From the NCBI RefSeq assembly GCF_008923205.2, contig NZ_WBMS02000012.1, forward strand, positions 161,391 through 225,390: a DNA stretch of 64,000 bases, written 5' to 3'. The notes beneath the pieces are model-generated. The model was not told the DNA's origin. It saw nothing but the letters and a program-made list of their open reading frames with translations, and searched no databases. A program made the position numbers and the translations under genes. This DNA is from Actinomadura physcomitrii. GTDB lineage: Bacteria; Actinomycetota; Actinomycetes; Streptosporangiales; Streptosporangiaceae. Positions 16,649 to 26,848 of the stretch are shown one piece after another; position 1 is the stretch's first letter, and every line of letters starts with the position of its first letter.

Positions 16649-18172
16649 TCAGCGGGCGGCCCAGTGGGCGGGGTCACCGGCGGCACTGCGGGCGGCCTGG
16701 GCGCGGCGCGCCGTCGACTCGACGATCGCCCGGGCCTCGCCGGACTCCCGGTCCGCGGCCGCCACCTGGACCGGCCCCGGCGGCGCGTCCACGTGGACGG
16801 TGGCCAGCCCGAAAACGCGCTGCACCGGGTTCATGGTCAGCCGGACGCTCTGCGCGCGCGCGTGGGCGATCACGTCGGTGCGGCGGCACGGCCAGCCGTG
16901 CCGGGCCACGAACACCACGTCGTCGGCGCCGGCGCCGTCCGCCCGGTCGATCGCGACCGCCTTCGACGAGGCGGGAACGAGCGGCACCGCGTCGACGTGC
17001 GTACCGGGGAAGACCTGCGAGACCAGGTGCATGGCGACGTGCCTCGGCGCGATCGGCAGCAGCGTCGAGGACAGCGCCTGCCGCTCCCCCGCATAACCGG
17101 CGACGGTCACCTCGACGCGGGCCCATCCGACCTTCCGCCAGATGGCGGGCTCGACGATGCTGACGGCCTGGATGCGGCCGGGCGGAAGCGTCTGCATCCG
17201 CGTCTCGAGCAGCCCGTACCGCAGTCGTATGCCGTCCGGTGACATCGCGACCGTGAAGTTGGCGTACATCACCAGCGGTGCGATGACGGCCCGGATGAGC
17301 CCGAGGACGATCGGCAGCGTGACCGCGAGGATGCCGCCCTCGGCGTACGCCACGAGGAACACCAGGGTCGCGAAGAAGAGGATCCCGGTACCGAGCACGG
17401 GCAGACGAAGGATCAAAGAGGCGAGGAGGTTGCCGAAGGGGACGCGCCACATGTGCCGTTCCGGCGCCTCGGGCGTGGTTCCGGGGAGGCCCGCCGCGCG
17501 CGCGAGGAGTTCCGCGCGCAGTTGCTGGCCGGAGTGGCGTCCTAGGTAGCGCAGCGCGATCTCGCTCTGCTCCCCGCCCGCGAGCTCCACCCGGACCTCC
17601 GCCAGGGAGAACACCCGGGTGACGAGCGGACGGACGACGTCGATGGCCTGGATGCGGGAGAGCGGTATGCGGCGCTTGTTCTTGCGGATCAGGCCCGTCT
17701 CCACCACGAGGTCGTCGCCGTCGATGGTGAAGCGCAGCGCCAGCCATGTCCACAGGCCGGAGCCGACCGCGATGGCCGTCATGGGGATGGACACCGCGAA
17801 GAAGCGCGTCACCACGGCGGGCGTGAGCTCCAACGTGACGCCGTCGCTCGTCTGCGTCAGCAGCAGCGGGAAGCCGAGCAGCACGAAGTAGATGATGAGG
17901 AACACGAAGGCGCGCAGCGGCGCCGTCGCCCAATGCAGCCGGTGCGTGCCCTCGGAGAACCGGACCGGCGGCGGAGGGGGGCGGTAACCGGGCGGCGGAC
18001 CGTACGCATAGGGCGGTCCATAAGGCGGCCTGGGCTGACCATACGGGCCAGGAGGCGGGCCGTACGGAGGACGGGGCGGCCCGTAAGGACGCGGCGGCTG
18101 CGGCCCGTAGGGACCGGGTGGCCCGTACGGGCGGCCGTGGTCACCGGGAGGCGGGCCGTAAGGGCCGTTCAT
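16649..18172 (-). CDS. Membrane protein with two bacterial PH domains (YdbT-like)
   Basis: The 507-residue product begins with about 75 residues of Pro/Gly/Tyr-rich repeats (PYGPP-type). Two units follow, each with hydrophobic helix pairs (AFVFLIIYFVLLGFPLLL; LGTGILFFATLVFLVAYAEG) and a bacterial PH domain (bPH2) such as DDLVVETGLIRKNKRRIPLSRIQAIDVV. The last domain lacks a clear partner helix pair. This matches YdbT-type proteins, which travel with a one-domain YdbS partner. Here that partner is the gene just upstream, overlapping by ATGA. The family's biochemical role is poorly known. Confidence 0.85.
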   Translation of the reverse strand: MNGPYGPPPGDHGRPYGPPGPYGPQPPRPYGPPRPPYGPPPGPYGQPRPPYGPPYAYGPPPGYRPPPPPVRFSEGTHRLHWATAPLRAFVFLIIYFVLLGFPLLLTQTSDGVTLELTPAVVTRFFAVSIPMTAIAVGSGLWTWLALRFTIDGDDLVVETGLIRKNKRRIPLSRIQAIDVVRPLVTRVFSLAEVRVELAGGEQSEIALRYLGRHSGQQLRAELLARAAGLPGTTPEAPERHMWRVPFGNLLASLILRLPVLGTGILFFATLVFLVAYAEGGILAVTLPIVLGLIRAVIAPLVMYANFTVAMSPDGIRLRYGLLETRMQTLPPGRIQAVSIVEPAIWRKVGWARVEVTVAGYAGERQALSSTLLPIAPRHVAMHLVSQVFPGTHVDAVPLVPASSKAVAIDRADGAGADDVVFVARHGWPCRRTDVIAHARAQSVRLTMNPVQRVFGLATVHVDAPPGPVQVAAADRESGEARAIVESTARRAQAARSAAGDPAHWAAR

Positions 18173-18900
18173 AGGCCCATGCCCCGTGCCTCGCCCTTCT
18201 GGGCGAGTCGGTCTCGCAGATGTGCGGCCTGCGTGGCGGGAAGGCCGGGAATGGCCGCGTCGGTCGCCGCGGCAGCGGTGTGCATCCGCACCGTGGCGAT
18301 GCCCATCCACCGCTCAAGGAGCCCAGCGGTCACGTCCACGAACTGCATGCGGCCGTAGGGCACGACGATGAGCCGCTTGACGAACACACCATGAGTCACG
18401 ACAAGGTCGTCGGAGCGCTCGACGTACCCGAAGGACCGGCGGTCGAGCTCCGCCATGACCCAGATGACGACGGTGACCAGCGCCACCGCGACGATCCACA
18501 TGACGGCCGCCGCCGCGCCGCCGTTGCGCCACACCAGGAACGCGCCCACGGCGCCGATGGGGACCGCCCACAGGACGGCGTTGAGCAGCCGGTGCGGCGC
18601 GTGCCGTGCCGAGATGGTGGACCACTGAAGGTCCCCGCCGGGGGCGAACGCCTCGTCGGCCTTGTACGTCGGAGGCACCGCGACGGGCGCGCCCGGTTGC
18701 TGCTGGTGACCGCCGGGCGGCACCTGCTCCGCGCCCGGCACGAAGTCGGGCCGGCCCGGTGGCATGCCCGGCGGGGAGCCCGCGGGGTCGTGCGGATGGC
18801 CGCCCTGCCCCGGCCCGGACGGCGCGGGCGGACGCGCCGCGTTCTGGTATCCAGGCTGCGCGACGGGCTCGTACGGCGGTTCACCATGGCTCGGGTTCAT
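18169..18900 (-). CDS. Membrane protein with one bacterial PH domain (YdbS-like)
   Basis: The 243-residue product has a long Pro/Gly-rich N-terminus (residues 1-85). Two adjacent transmembrane helices follow (LNAVLWAVPIGAVGAFLVW and VMWIVAVALVTVVIWVMAEL), then a bPH2 domain (DDLVVTHGVFVKRLIVVPYGRMQFVDV). The PYGRMQ(F/S)V strand is typical of this family. It is the first gene of a two-gene operon with the YdbT-like protein. It is divergent from the NuoD-like gene, sharing a 79-base intergenic region. Confidence 0.85.
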   Translation of the reverse strand: MNPSHGEPPYEPVAQPGYQNAARPPAPSGPGQGGHPHDPAGSPPGMPPGRPDFVPGAEQVPPGGHQQQPGAPVAVPPTYKADEAFAPGGDLQWSTISARHAPHRLLNAVLWAVPIGAVGAFLVWRNGGAAAAVMWIVAVALVTVVIWVMAELDRRSFGYVERSDDLVVTHGVFVKRLIVVPYGRMQFVDVTAGLLERWMGIATVRMHTAAAATDAAIPGLPATQAAHLRDRLAQKGEARGMGL

Positions 18901-18979
18901 TGCCCCCTAGTCAACCGGATAACGGCCGCCGCCCGCCATGGGACCATGAGGCGGTGACCGGAGCGGCGGAGACGCGACC

Positions 18980-20128
18980 ATGACCACCGAGCGGATCGTC
19001 GGGATCGGTGCGGGCGCCAAGGAGCTCGCCACCGAGGACATGACGTTGAACATCGGCCCCCAGCACCCGTCCACGCACGGGGTGCTCCGGCTGCGGCTGA
19101 CCCTGGACGGCGAGCGCATCTCGGCGGCCGAGCCCATCATCGGCTACATGCACCGGGGCGCCGAGAAGCTCTTCGAGGTGCGGGACTTCCGGCAGATCAT
19201 CGTGCTGGCGAACCGGCACGACTGGCTCTCGGCGTTCGCCAACGAACTCGGCGTGGTGCTCGCCGTCGAGCGGATGCTCGGCATGGAGGTGCCGGTCCGC
19301 GCGGTGTGGACGAGGACGCTGCTGGCCGAGCTCAACCGGGTCCTCAACCACCTCATGTTCCTGGGCTCGTATCCCCTCGAGGTCGGCGCGATCACGCCGA
19401 TCTTCTATGCGTTCCGTGAACGCGAGACGTTGCAGCGGGTGATGGAGGAGGTGTCCGGCGGGCGTATGCACTACATGTTCAACCGTGTCGGGGGCCTGAA
19501 GGAGGAGCTCCCCGCCGGTTGGACGGCGCGCGCGCGGACCGCCGTCTCCGACGTCCGCTCGAGGATGGGCGACATCGCCGACCTCATCCTGGGCAACGAG
19601 ATCTTCCGCGCGCGCACGCGCGGCGTCGGGGTGCTCACGCAGGAGCAGATCCTCCAGTACGGCGTGTCGGGTCCGATCGCACGGGCGTCCGGCGTCGATT
19701 TCGACCTGCGCCGGGACGAGCCGTACCTCGCCTATGGAGAGCTCGACGTGCCTGTGGTCACGCGGCAGGAGGGCGACTGCCTCGCCCGCTTCGAGTGCCT
19801 GCTGGACCAGGTGTACGCCTCGCTGGACCTCGCCGACGCCTGCCTGGACCGGCTCGACGAACTGGCGCCGGGGCCCATCAACCAGCGGCTCCCGAAGGTG
19901 CTCAAGGTGCCCGAGGGGCACACCTACGCCTGGACGGAGAACCCGCTCGGCATCAACGGCTACTACCTGGTGTCGCGCGGCGAGAAGACGCCGTGGCGGA
20001 TGAAGCTGCGGTCCGCGTCGTTCAACAACGTCCAGGTGCTGGCGGAGCTGCTGCCCGGCAATCTGGTCGCCGACATGATCGCGATCCTCGGTTCGATGTT
20101 CTTCGTCGTCGGCGACATCGACAAGTAG
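18980..20128 (+). CDS. Orphan NuoD-like protein (NADH dehydrogenase 49-kDa subunit homologue)
   Basis: The 382-residue product aligns along its length with NuoD: LNIGPQHPSTHGVLRL (residues 23-38), IIGYMHRGAEKLFE, YAFRERETLQRV, RARGVGVLTQEQ, ASGVDFDLRRDEPY, and a C-terminal GDIDK in place of the usual GxVDR. No other nuo genes are present. By spacing from His33, the position of the quinone-binding Tyr87 of Thermus NuoD is Trp82 (RHDWLSAF), so quinone chemistry may be altered or lost. Arg59 in GYMHRG aligns with the arginine methylated in NDUFS2. It may be a specialised or scaffold paralogue; its function is unknown. Confidence 0.85.
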   Translation: MTTERIVGIGAGAKELATEDMTLNIGPQHPSTHGVLRLRLTLDGERISAAEPIIGYMHRGAEKLFEVRDFRQIIVLANRHDWLSAFANELGVVLAVERMLGMEVPVRAVWTRTLLAELNRVLNHLMFLGSYPLEVGAITPIFYAFRERETLQRVMEEVSGGRMHYMFNRVGGLKEELPAGWTARARTAVSDVRSRMGDIADLILGNEIFRARTRGVGVLTQEQILQYGVSGPIARASGVDFDLRRDEPYLAYGELDVPVVTRQEGDCLARFECLLDQVYASLDLADACLDRLDELAPGPINQRLPKVLKVPEGHTYAWTENPLGINGYYLVSRGEKTPWRMKLRSASFNNVQVLAELLPGNLVADMIAILGSMFFVVGDIDK

Positions 20129-20168
20129 CGGCCCTTGTCGGGCGGCTCTGCGGACGCTCTGCGGCGGC

Positions 20169-20642
20169 TCACGCCCTGGATGAGTTCCTGTTGCGCTCCT
20201 CCTCGTCCGGGTCTTTGGGCACACGGCACGCGTACTCCAGGAAGAACGCCGCCGCCACGAGCACGACGGCCGCGAGGAACGTGCCCACGCTGACGAAGAA
20301 GTCGTGGCGCGGGGTCGACTTGTCGAGCGAGTCCGCCAGGCTGGCGGCGAACCCGCCGAAGACGCCGGCGATGACCGCCGCCGTGTGCGCGCTGGCCTTC
20401 CCCAGGGCCGCCATGCGCGCGACCGCGAGCGGCTCCACCGGTTTGGTGTGCGGCTTGCGGCGGATCCGGCGCATCAGGTTGTAGCCGGTGAAGGCCTCGC
20501 CGAGCGCCAGCAGCAGCAGGGTCGGCACCGCCGTCCACGGAAGCGGCGGCAGCGACACGTACGCGGAACGCAACACCGCCCAGGTGATCACTGCCACCAC
20601 GATCACGAGGGCGATGAGGAACAGCGGGCGGGACGGTCTCAT
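20169..20642 (-). CDS. DUF3180 membrane protein
   Basis: The 157-residue product has four hydrophobic helices: LFLIALVIVVAVITWAVL, PWTAVPTLLLLALGEAFTG, a middle helix in KASAHTAAVIAGVFGGFAA, and SVGTFLAAVVLVAAAFFLEYAC. The PLAVARMAALGKASAHTAAV region is the family hallmark. DUF3180 genes follow folK throughout actinobacteria. Here the ATG overlaps the folK stop as ATGA, so it is the last gene of the folate operon. No function is established. It converges on the NuoD-like gene with a 40-base gap and no obvious terminator. Confidence 0.85.
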   Translation of the reverse strand: MRPSRPLFLIALVIVVAVITWAVLRSAYVSLPPLPWTAVPTLLLLALGEAFTGYNLMRRIRRKPHTKPVEPLAVARMAALGKASAHTAAVIAGVFGGFAASLADSLDKSTPRHDFFVSVGTFLAAVVLVAAAFFLEYACRVPKDPDEEERNRNSSRA

Positions 20643-21226
20643 GCAGGCTGCTGCAGCGTCAGGTCGTTCCGGCGGCGAACGGCCGACGGGCCCCCTTCCG
20701 CCTGCTTGGCCTCGGCGAGGTCGCCGACACGGCCGTGCCCCGGAAGCAGGACGTCCGGCTCGATGTCGGCCCACGGCACGAGCACGAAGGCCCGCTCGTG
20801 CGCGCGCGGGTGCGGGAGCGTCAGATCGGGGTCGCTGGACGAGATGTCGCCGAACACGACGATGTCGATGTCGAGCGTGCGCGGCCCCCAGCGCACCTCC
20901 CGGACGCGGCGCAGGGAGTTCTCGATGTTGAGCACGCGTTCCAGCAGGTTCTCCGGTGGGAGCCTGGTGTCGGCCACCACCACGATGTTGAGGTAGTCGC
21001 TCTGTTCCGGGATGGTCTCGCCGGGCGGCGCGTACGGTGCCGTCTCGTAGACGGGGGAGCACGCCACGAACTCCAGGCCGGGCGCGTCGAACAGCGCGTC
21101 GACCGCCTCCTGGAGGTTGTCCAGCCGGTCGCCGAGGTTGCTGCCGAGCGAGAACACGACCCGGTGTTCGACCAGCATGTGGCCGCCGGTGGCGGTGCGG
21201 TCGGGCATGCGGTCTGACGCTGTCAT
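20639..21226 (-). CDS. folK: 2-amino-4-hydroxy-6-hydroxymethyldihydropteridine pyrophosphokinase
   Basis: FolK transfers pyrophosphate from ATP to 6-hydroxymethyl-dihydropterin in folate synthesis. The 195-residue product shows FSLGSNLGDRLDNL, SPVYETAPY, DYLNIVVV, RRVREVRWGPRTLDIDIV and LTLPHPRAHERAFVLVPWADI, the full set of family motifs. The ATG at 21226 has AGGAGGAG upstream and overlaps the folB stop. Tail residues after EPDVLLPGHG are longer and less conserved than in short homologues. Confidence 0.95.
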   Translation of the reverse strand: MTASDRMPDRTATGGHMLVEHRVVFSLGSNLGDRLDNLQEAVDALFDAPGLEFVACSPVYETAPYAPPGETIPEQSDYLNIVVVADTRLPPENLLERVLNIENSLRRVREVRWGPRTLDIDIVVFGDISSSDPDLTLPHPRAHERAFVLVPWADIEPDVLLPGHGRVGDLAEAKQAEGGPSAVRRRNDLTLQQPA

Positions 21227-21588
21227 GGGCGACTCCTCCTGATCTTCACGGCGACGTCCGTGAAGGGATGCGGCACCGGGGCGCTGGGCTTGTGGACGGT
21301 GACCTCGGCCTCCACCACCGCCGGGTCCTCCAGACATATCTTCGCGAGCCGGTCGGCCAGCGTTTCGATCAAGTCGACCGGCTCCCCCTCGACGGCCGCG
21401 ACCAGCCTGCCGGCGAGCGCGCCGTAGTCGACGGTACGCGAGAGGTCGTCGGTCTCCGCCGCGGGACGGGTGTCGAGGCCGAGCGACGCGTCCACCACGA
21501 ACTCCTGCCCGAGCTCGCGCTCGGCCGGCAGCGCGCCGTGCCGCCCCCGGGCCCGCAGGCCGCGCAGTTCTATGCGGTCCAGGCTCAT
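21223..21588 (-). CDS. folB: Dihydroneopterin aldolase
   Basis: FolB cleaves dihydroneopterin to hydroxymethyl-dihydropterin and glycolaldehyde, supplying FolK. The 121-residue product has IELRGLRARGRHGALPAE, LGQEFVVDASLGLD, TVDYGAL, LIETLADRLA and VEAEVTVHKPSAPVPHPF, typical of the small tunnelling-fold enzyme. The ATG at 21588 overlaps the upstream gene's stop (ATGA), and its own stop overlaps folK, so it lies in a tightly coupled operon. Confidence 0.95.
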   Translation of the reverse strand: MSLDRIELRGLRARGRHGALPAERELGQEFVVDASLGLDTRPAAETDDLSRTVDYGALAGRLVAAVEGEPVDLIETLADRLAKICLEDPAVVEAEVTVHKPSAPVPHPFTDVAVKIRRSRP

Positions 21589-22022
21589 TCTTCCTCTGCA
21601 TCCGCGGGGTTGAGAACGGGCGAGCCGTGGTGCAGCAGGAGCCGCCACTGCCCGTCGACCCGTACGAACAGTTTCGTGGCCACGATGCTTCCTCCCGCGA
21701 GGAAACCGGCTTCGGACTCGTCGTCGGCCGTGAGGACGTTCTCCTTGCAGGTGACCACGGCGTGGTCGCCGTAGACGTCCGTCTCGACGTCGGTCAGCAC
21801 GAACTGGATGTAGGTGGTGTTGGCCATGATGAGCGCCCACGAGCGGAGGACCTCCTCGCGCCCGCGCAGCATCGTCCAGCCGGGATGCACGCAGGAGACG
21901 CCCGCCGCGTAGGGGCCCTCGGCCCACACGTCGGCCATCCGGTCGAAGTCCCCCGCTTCGAAGGCGGCGTAGAACTCGGCGTGGACCTCTTCCAGGTCGG
22001 CGCGGTTCACTGCACGGGTCAT
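21585..22022 (-). CDS. NTF2/SnoaL-like small protein in the folate operon
   Basis: The 145-residue product looks like a cone-shaped NTF2 fold: HAEFYAAFEAGDFDRMADVWAE, then a beta-rich half ending GQWRLLLHHGSPVL, the classic DUF4440/SnoaL ending. It overlaps folP and folB by four bases on each side, so it is co-translated with them. Similar proteins accompany fol genes in other actinobacteria. Whether it is catalytic or binds a pterin is unknown. Confidence 0.85.
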   Translation of the reverse strand: MTRAVNRADLEEVHAEFYAAFEAGDFDRMADVWAEGPYAAGVSCVHPGWTMLRGREEVLRSWALIMANTTYIQFVLTDVETDVYGDHAVVTCKENVLTADDESEAGFLAGGSIVATKLFVRVDGQWRLLLHHGSPVLNPADAEEE

Positions 22023-22900
22023 CGCTGGTCGCTCCCGGGGTGCATGGGACGGGCGGCCTCGATGGCGGCCGCCACGCGTACGGCGTCCACGTTCGGACGT
22101 ACCCGGTGCACGCGCACGCACCACGCACCGGCGGTCGCGGCGAGCGCCGTGACGGCGACGGTGGCGTCGTCGCACTCGGCGAACGGGCGGCGCGTCCCGT
22201 CCGGCTCGGCCAGCAGGGTCGTGAAGAAGCTCTTGCGGGACGCGCCCACGAGAAGCGGGTAGCCCGTGCCGATGAACTCGTCCAGGTGGGCCAGCAGCGC
22301 CCAGTTGTGCCCGGCGGTCGGGCTCTTGGCGAACCCCAGCCCCGGGTCGAGGACGACCATGGACGGATCGACGCCCTCGCCCAGGACGGCATCGACACGG
22401 TGCAGCAGTTCCTCGCGCACTTCGCGGACCACATCGGCGTAGACGGACCGCGTCTGCATGTCGTGGCTGTGGCCGCGCCAATGCATCACCACATAGGGCA
22501 CCCCGGCGGCGGCCACCACACGGGGCATGTCCGGGTCGGCCAGGCCGCCGCTCACGTCGTTCACCAGCCGGGCGCCGACGGCGACGGCCGCCTCCGCCAC
22601 CTCCGCGCGCATGGTGTCGACACTGACCGGGACGTTCTCTTCCGTGAGCGCCTTGATGACGGGCACCACGCGGCGGAGTTCCTCCTCCAACGACACCCTC
22701 TGCGCCCCTGGGCGCGTGGACTCCCCGCCCACGTCGACTATGTCGGCGCCCTCGGCGACCAGGTCCAGGCCGTGCCTGACGGCCTTCTCCGGGTCGAACC
22801 AGCTCCCACCGTCGGAGAAGGAGTCCGGAGTGACGTTGACCACGCCCATGACGAGGCATCGCCCCGGCTGGGGCAGCCCCGGAACGGCGGCACTGGTCAT
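22019..22900 (-). CDS. folP: Dihydropteroate synthase
   Basis: FolP condenses hydroxymethyl-dihydropterin pyrophosphate with p-aminobenzoate and is the sulfonamide target. The 293-residue barrel has VMGVVNVTPDSFSDGG, DIVDVGGESTRPGAQ, VSVDT, LVNDVSGG, DPGLGFAKS and LVGASRKSF, with the last Arg typical of MHRVRPN-type ends (here VRVHRVRPN). The ATG at 22900 opens the folP-NTF2-folB-folK-DUF3180 operon. A terminator and repeat array separate it from folE, so folP probably has its own promoter in 22901-23177. Confidence 0.95.
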   Translation of the reverse strand: MTSAAVPGLPQPGRCLVMGVVNVTPDSFSDGGSWFDPEKAVRHGLDLVAEGADIVDVGGESTRPGAQRVSLEEELRRVVPVIKALTEENVPVSVDTMRAEVAEAAVAVGARLVNDVSGGLADPDMPRVVAAAGVPYVVMHWRGHSHDMQTRSVYADVVREVREELLHRVDAVLGEGVDPSMVVLDPGLGFAKSPTAGHNWALLAHLDEFIGTGYPLLVGASRKSFFTTLLAEPDGTRRPFAECDDATVAVTALAATAGAWCVRVHRVRPNVDAVRVAAAIEAARPMHPGSDQR

Positions 22901-22956
22901 ATGGCCCAGCCTATGCCTTGCCCGTACCCCTTCAGAGCGTCGCCCTGGACCCGCGT

Positions 22957-23061
22957 CCGGGCGCCGTGGGCGCGCATCCGGGCGCCGTGGACGCGCATCC
23001 GGGCGCCGTGGACGCGCATCCGGGCGCCGTGGACGCGCATCCGGGCGCCGTGGACGCGCAT
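22957..23061. repeat. 21-bp tandem repeat, five copies
   Basis: Five head-to-tail units begin CCGGGCGCCGTGG and end GCGCAT. The first differs from the rest by one base (GGGC for GGAC) and the others are identical. It is immediately upstream of folP, in the 341-base gap to folE. The period is a multiple of three, so all frames stay open on both strands (for example HPGAVDA repeats). No start, ribosome site or flanking domain supports a real protein. Confidence 0.85.
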
Positions 23062-23177
23062 CCCACCTCGCCCGCCGAGGCGCCCGCCGCCGAGCAGGCC
23101 CCGCTCCCCCGGCTCGGCCTGGCGGCTCGTCCCTCGCGCCCCGACTGTCCGTCGCCGCTCACCCATCACACGCTGAA

Positions 23178-23204
23178 CGGGCCTCAGCTCGACGCTGAGG
23201 CCCG
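23178..23204. terminator. Terminator downstream of folE
   Basis: CGGGCCTCAGC and GCTGAGGCCCG form a perfect 11-bp stem with a 5-base loop, about 38 bases past the folE stop on the minus strand. It separates the ftsH-folE unit from folP. Confidence 0.8.
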
Positions 23205-23241
23205 TACGGACGTGGTCGGGTAATCGAGATGCGAACAGGGG

Positions 23242-23856
23242 TCAGGAGCGGCCCAGGATCAGGCTCATCGCCTCGCTGCGGGTCTCCGCATGATCACGGA
23301 AGTCCCCGCGCACCGCTGAGGTCACCGTCTTGGCGCCCGGCTTGCGCACCCCCCGCATGGTCATGCACAGGTGCTCGGCCTCGATCACCACGATCGCGCC
23401 CCGCGGCTCCAGCACGCTCATCAGCGCGTCCGCCACCTGGCTCGTCAGCCGCTCCTGCACCTGCGGGCGCCGCGCGTACACGTCGACCAGCCGGGCCAGC
23501 TTCGACAGCCCGGTGATCTGCCCCTTCTTGTTGGGCGTGTACCCCACGTGCGCCACGCCGTGGAACGGCACCAGATGGTGCTCGCACACGCTGTACACCT
23601 CGATGTCCTTCACCAGGACCATTTCCTCATGGTCGGCGTCGAACACCGTCGTCAGCGCGTCCTCGGGCCGCTGGCGCAGGCCGGCGAACTGCTCGGCGTA
23701 CGCGCGCGCGACCCGCGCCGGGGTGTCGCGGAGCCCGTCGCGGTCGGGGTCCTCCCCGATCGCGAACAGGATCTCGCGTACCGCCTTCTCGATCCGCGCG
23801 TGGTCGAACCCGGGAGGGTCCTCCCGAACCGGCTCTTCGTCATAGGGGATGGCCAA
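23242..23856 (-). CDS. folE: GTP cyclohydrolase I
   Basis: FolE opens GTP to dihydroneopterin triphosphate, the first folate step. The 204-residue product has zinc ligands in YSVCEHHLVPF and EAEHLCMTMRG, the GKITGLSKLAR-like GQITGLSKLARLVD, and RRPQVQERLTSQ. I assign the TTG at 23856, five bases past the ftsH stop, since no ATG or GTG gives a sensible length. The encoded MAIPYDEEPV lead resembles the variable tails of homologues. It is probably translated after ftsH from the same message and ends at a hairpin. Confidence 0.93.
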   Translation of the reverse strand: MAIPYDEEPVREDPPGFDHARIEKAVREILFAIGEDPDRDGLRDTPARVARAYAEQFAGLRQRPEDALTTVFDADHEEMVLVKDIEVYSVCEHHLVPFHGVAHVGYTPNKKGQITGLSKLARLVDVYARRPQVQERLTSQVADALMSVLEPRGAIVVIEAEHLCMTMRGVRKPGAKTVTSAVRGDFRDHAETRSEAMSLILGRS

Positions 23857-23861
23857 GGCGG

Positions 23862-25868
<2,007 letters not shown>

Positions 25869-26189
25869 TTATCCGGTTACCCCTACGGGGCCCGTCCCTC
25901 CTGACCAACGTCTGTGTGCGATCCTCGCCCGTCCCGGGGGGCGGACGTCACTGCGACCAACAAAGGTCCGTCGCCCGGGGCTCCGGACCCGTCGAGGCGG
26001 TCTCCCTCACATGGCTCCCTGACCCGAGGGCCCGGGATATGACGGTACACCGCAGGGCACAGGAGACGCAGCCAGCGCCGATCTCCTGATCCTCTTCATA
26101 TACCCGTCAACGACCTTTGCAACGATCCGTCACGGCCCCTTGTTCCCCAGGGGTTCCCAGAGACGTCCTCGGTCCGCGCACGGGCGGGC
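25869..26189. other. Intergenic region upstream of ftsH
   Basis: The 321 bases between hpt and ftsH hold no gene. On the minus strand TTGACG (near 26110) is followed closely by TATATG, but not at promoter spacing. The ftsH promoter is expected here, but I cannot place it with confidence. Confidence 0.4.
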
Positions 26190-26753
26190 TCAGGAGCCCT
26201 CTCCCCCGTACACGTGCGGCGCCAGAGTCCCCACGAAAGGAAGGTTCCGGTACTTCTCCGCGTAGTCGAGCCCGTACCCGATGACGAACTCGTTGGGGAT
26301 GTCGAACCCGATGTACCTGACGTCGAGGTCGGTCTTCACCGCCTCGGGCTTGCGCAGCAGCGCGCAGATCTCCAGCGACGCCGGGCCGCGCGAACGCAGG
26401 TTGCTGACGAGCCACGACAGCGTCAGGCCCGAGTCGACGATGTCCTCCACGATGAGCACGTGCCGGTCGAGGATGTCGGTGTCCAGGTCCTTGAGGATGC
26501 GGACGACGCCCGACGACTTGGTGCCCGACCCGTAGGACGACACGGCCATCCAGTCCATCGACGCCGGCGAGTGCAGCGCGCGCGCCAGATCCGCCATGAT
26601 CATGACGGCGCCCTTCAGGACACCGACGAGGAGCAGGTCCTTGCCCGCGTAGTCGGCGTCGATCTGCGCGGCGAGCTCGCGCACCTTCGCCTGCAGGTCG
26701 GCCTCGGGGATCAGCACCTTCGCCAGGTCGTTGCCCAGGTCCTTCTCGTCCAC
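26190..26753 (-). CDS. hpt: Hypoxanthine phosphoribosyltransferase
   Basis: Hpt salvages hypoxanthine and guanine with PRPP. The 187-residue product has LLLVGVLKGAVMIMADLAR, SSYGSGTKSSG, the PRPP-binding loop VLIVEDIVDSGLTLSWL, and IGFDIPNEFVIGYGLDYAEKYRNLP. The GTG at 26753 (MDEKDLGNDLAKVL) is favoured by GAGGGTGGGG upstream and by homologue length. tilS lies 95 bases upstream in the usual tilS-hpt-ftsH order. Confidence 0.95.
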   Translation of the reverse strand: MDEKDLGNDLAKVLIPEADLQAKVRELAAQIDADYAGKDLLLVGVLKGAVMIMADLARALHSPASMDWMAVSSYGSGTKSSGVVRILKDLDTDILDRHVLIVEDIVDSGLTLSWLVSNLRSRGPASLEICALLRKPEAVKTDLDVRYIGFDIPNEFVIGYGLDYAEKYRNLPFVGTLAPHVYGGEGS

Positions 26754-26848
26754 AACCCCACCCTCATCGTTGTGACTTCGCCCGCCCGCGCGGAACGGAC
26801 GCCTTGCGCGACGGGCACGCCGTGTGACGGGTCGCACACGACGCGACG

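Noticed and set aside
22897..23223. Repeat proteins (HPGAVDA- or RMRVHGA-type) read through the 21-bp array
   Set aside because: All frames are open simply because the period is divisible by three. No ribosome site or flanking domain supports a gene.
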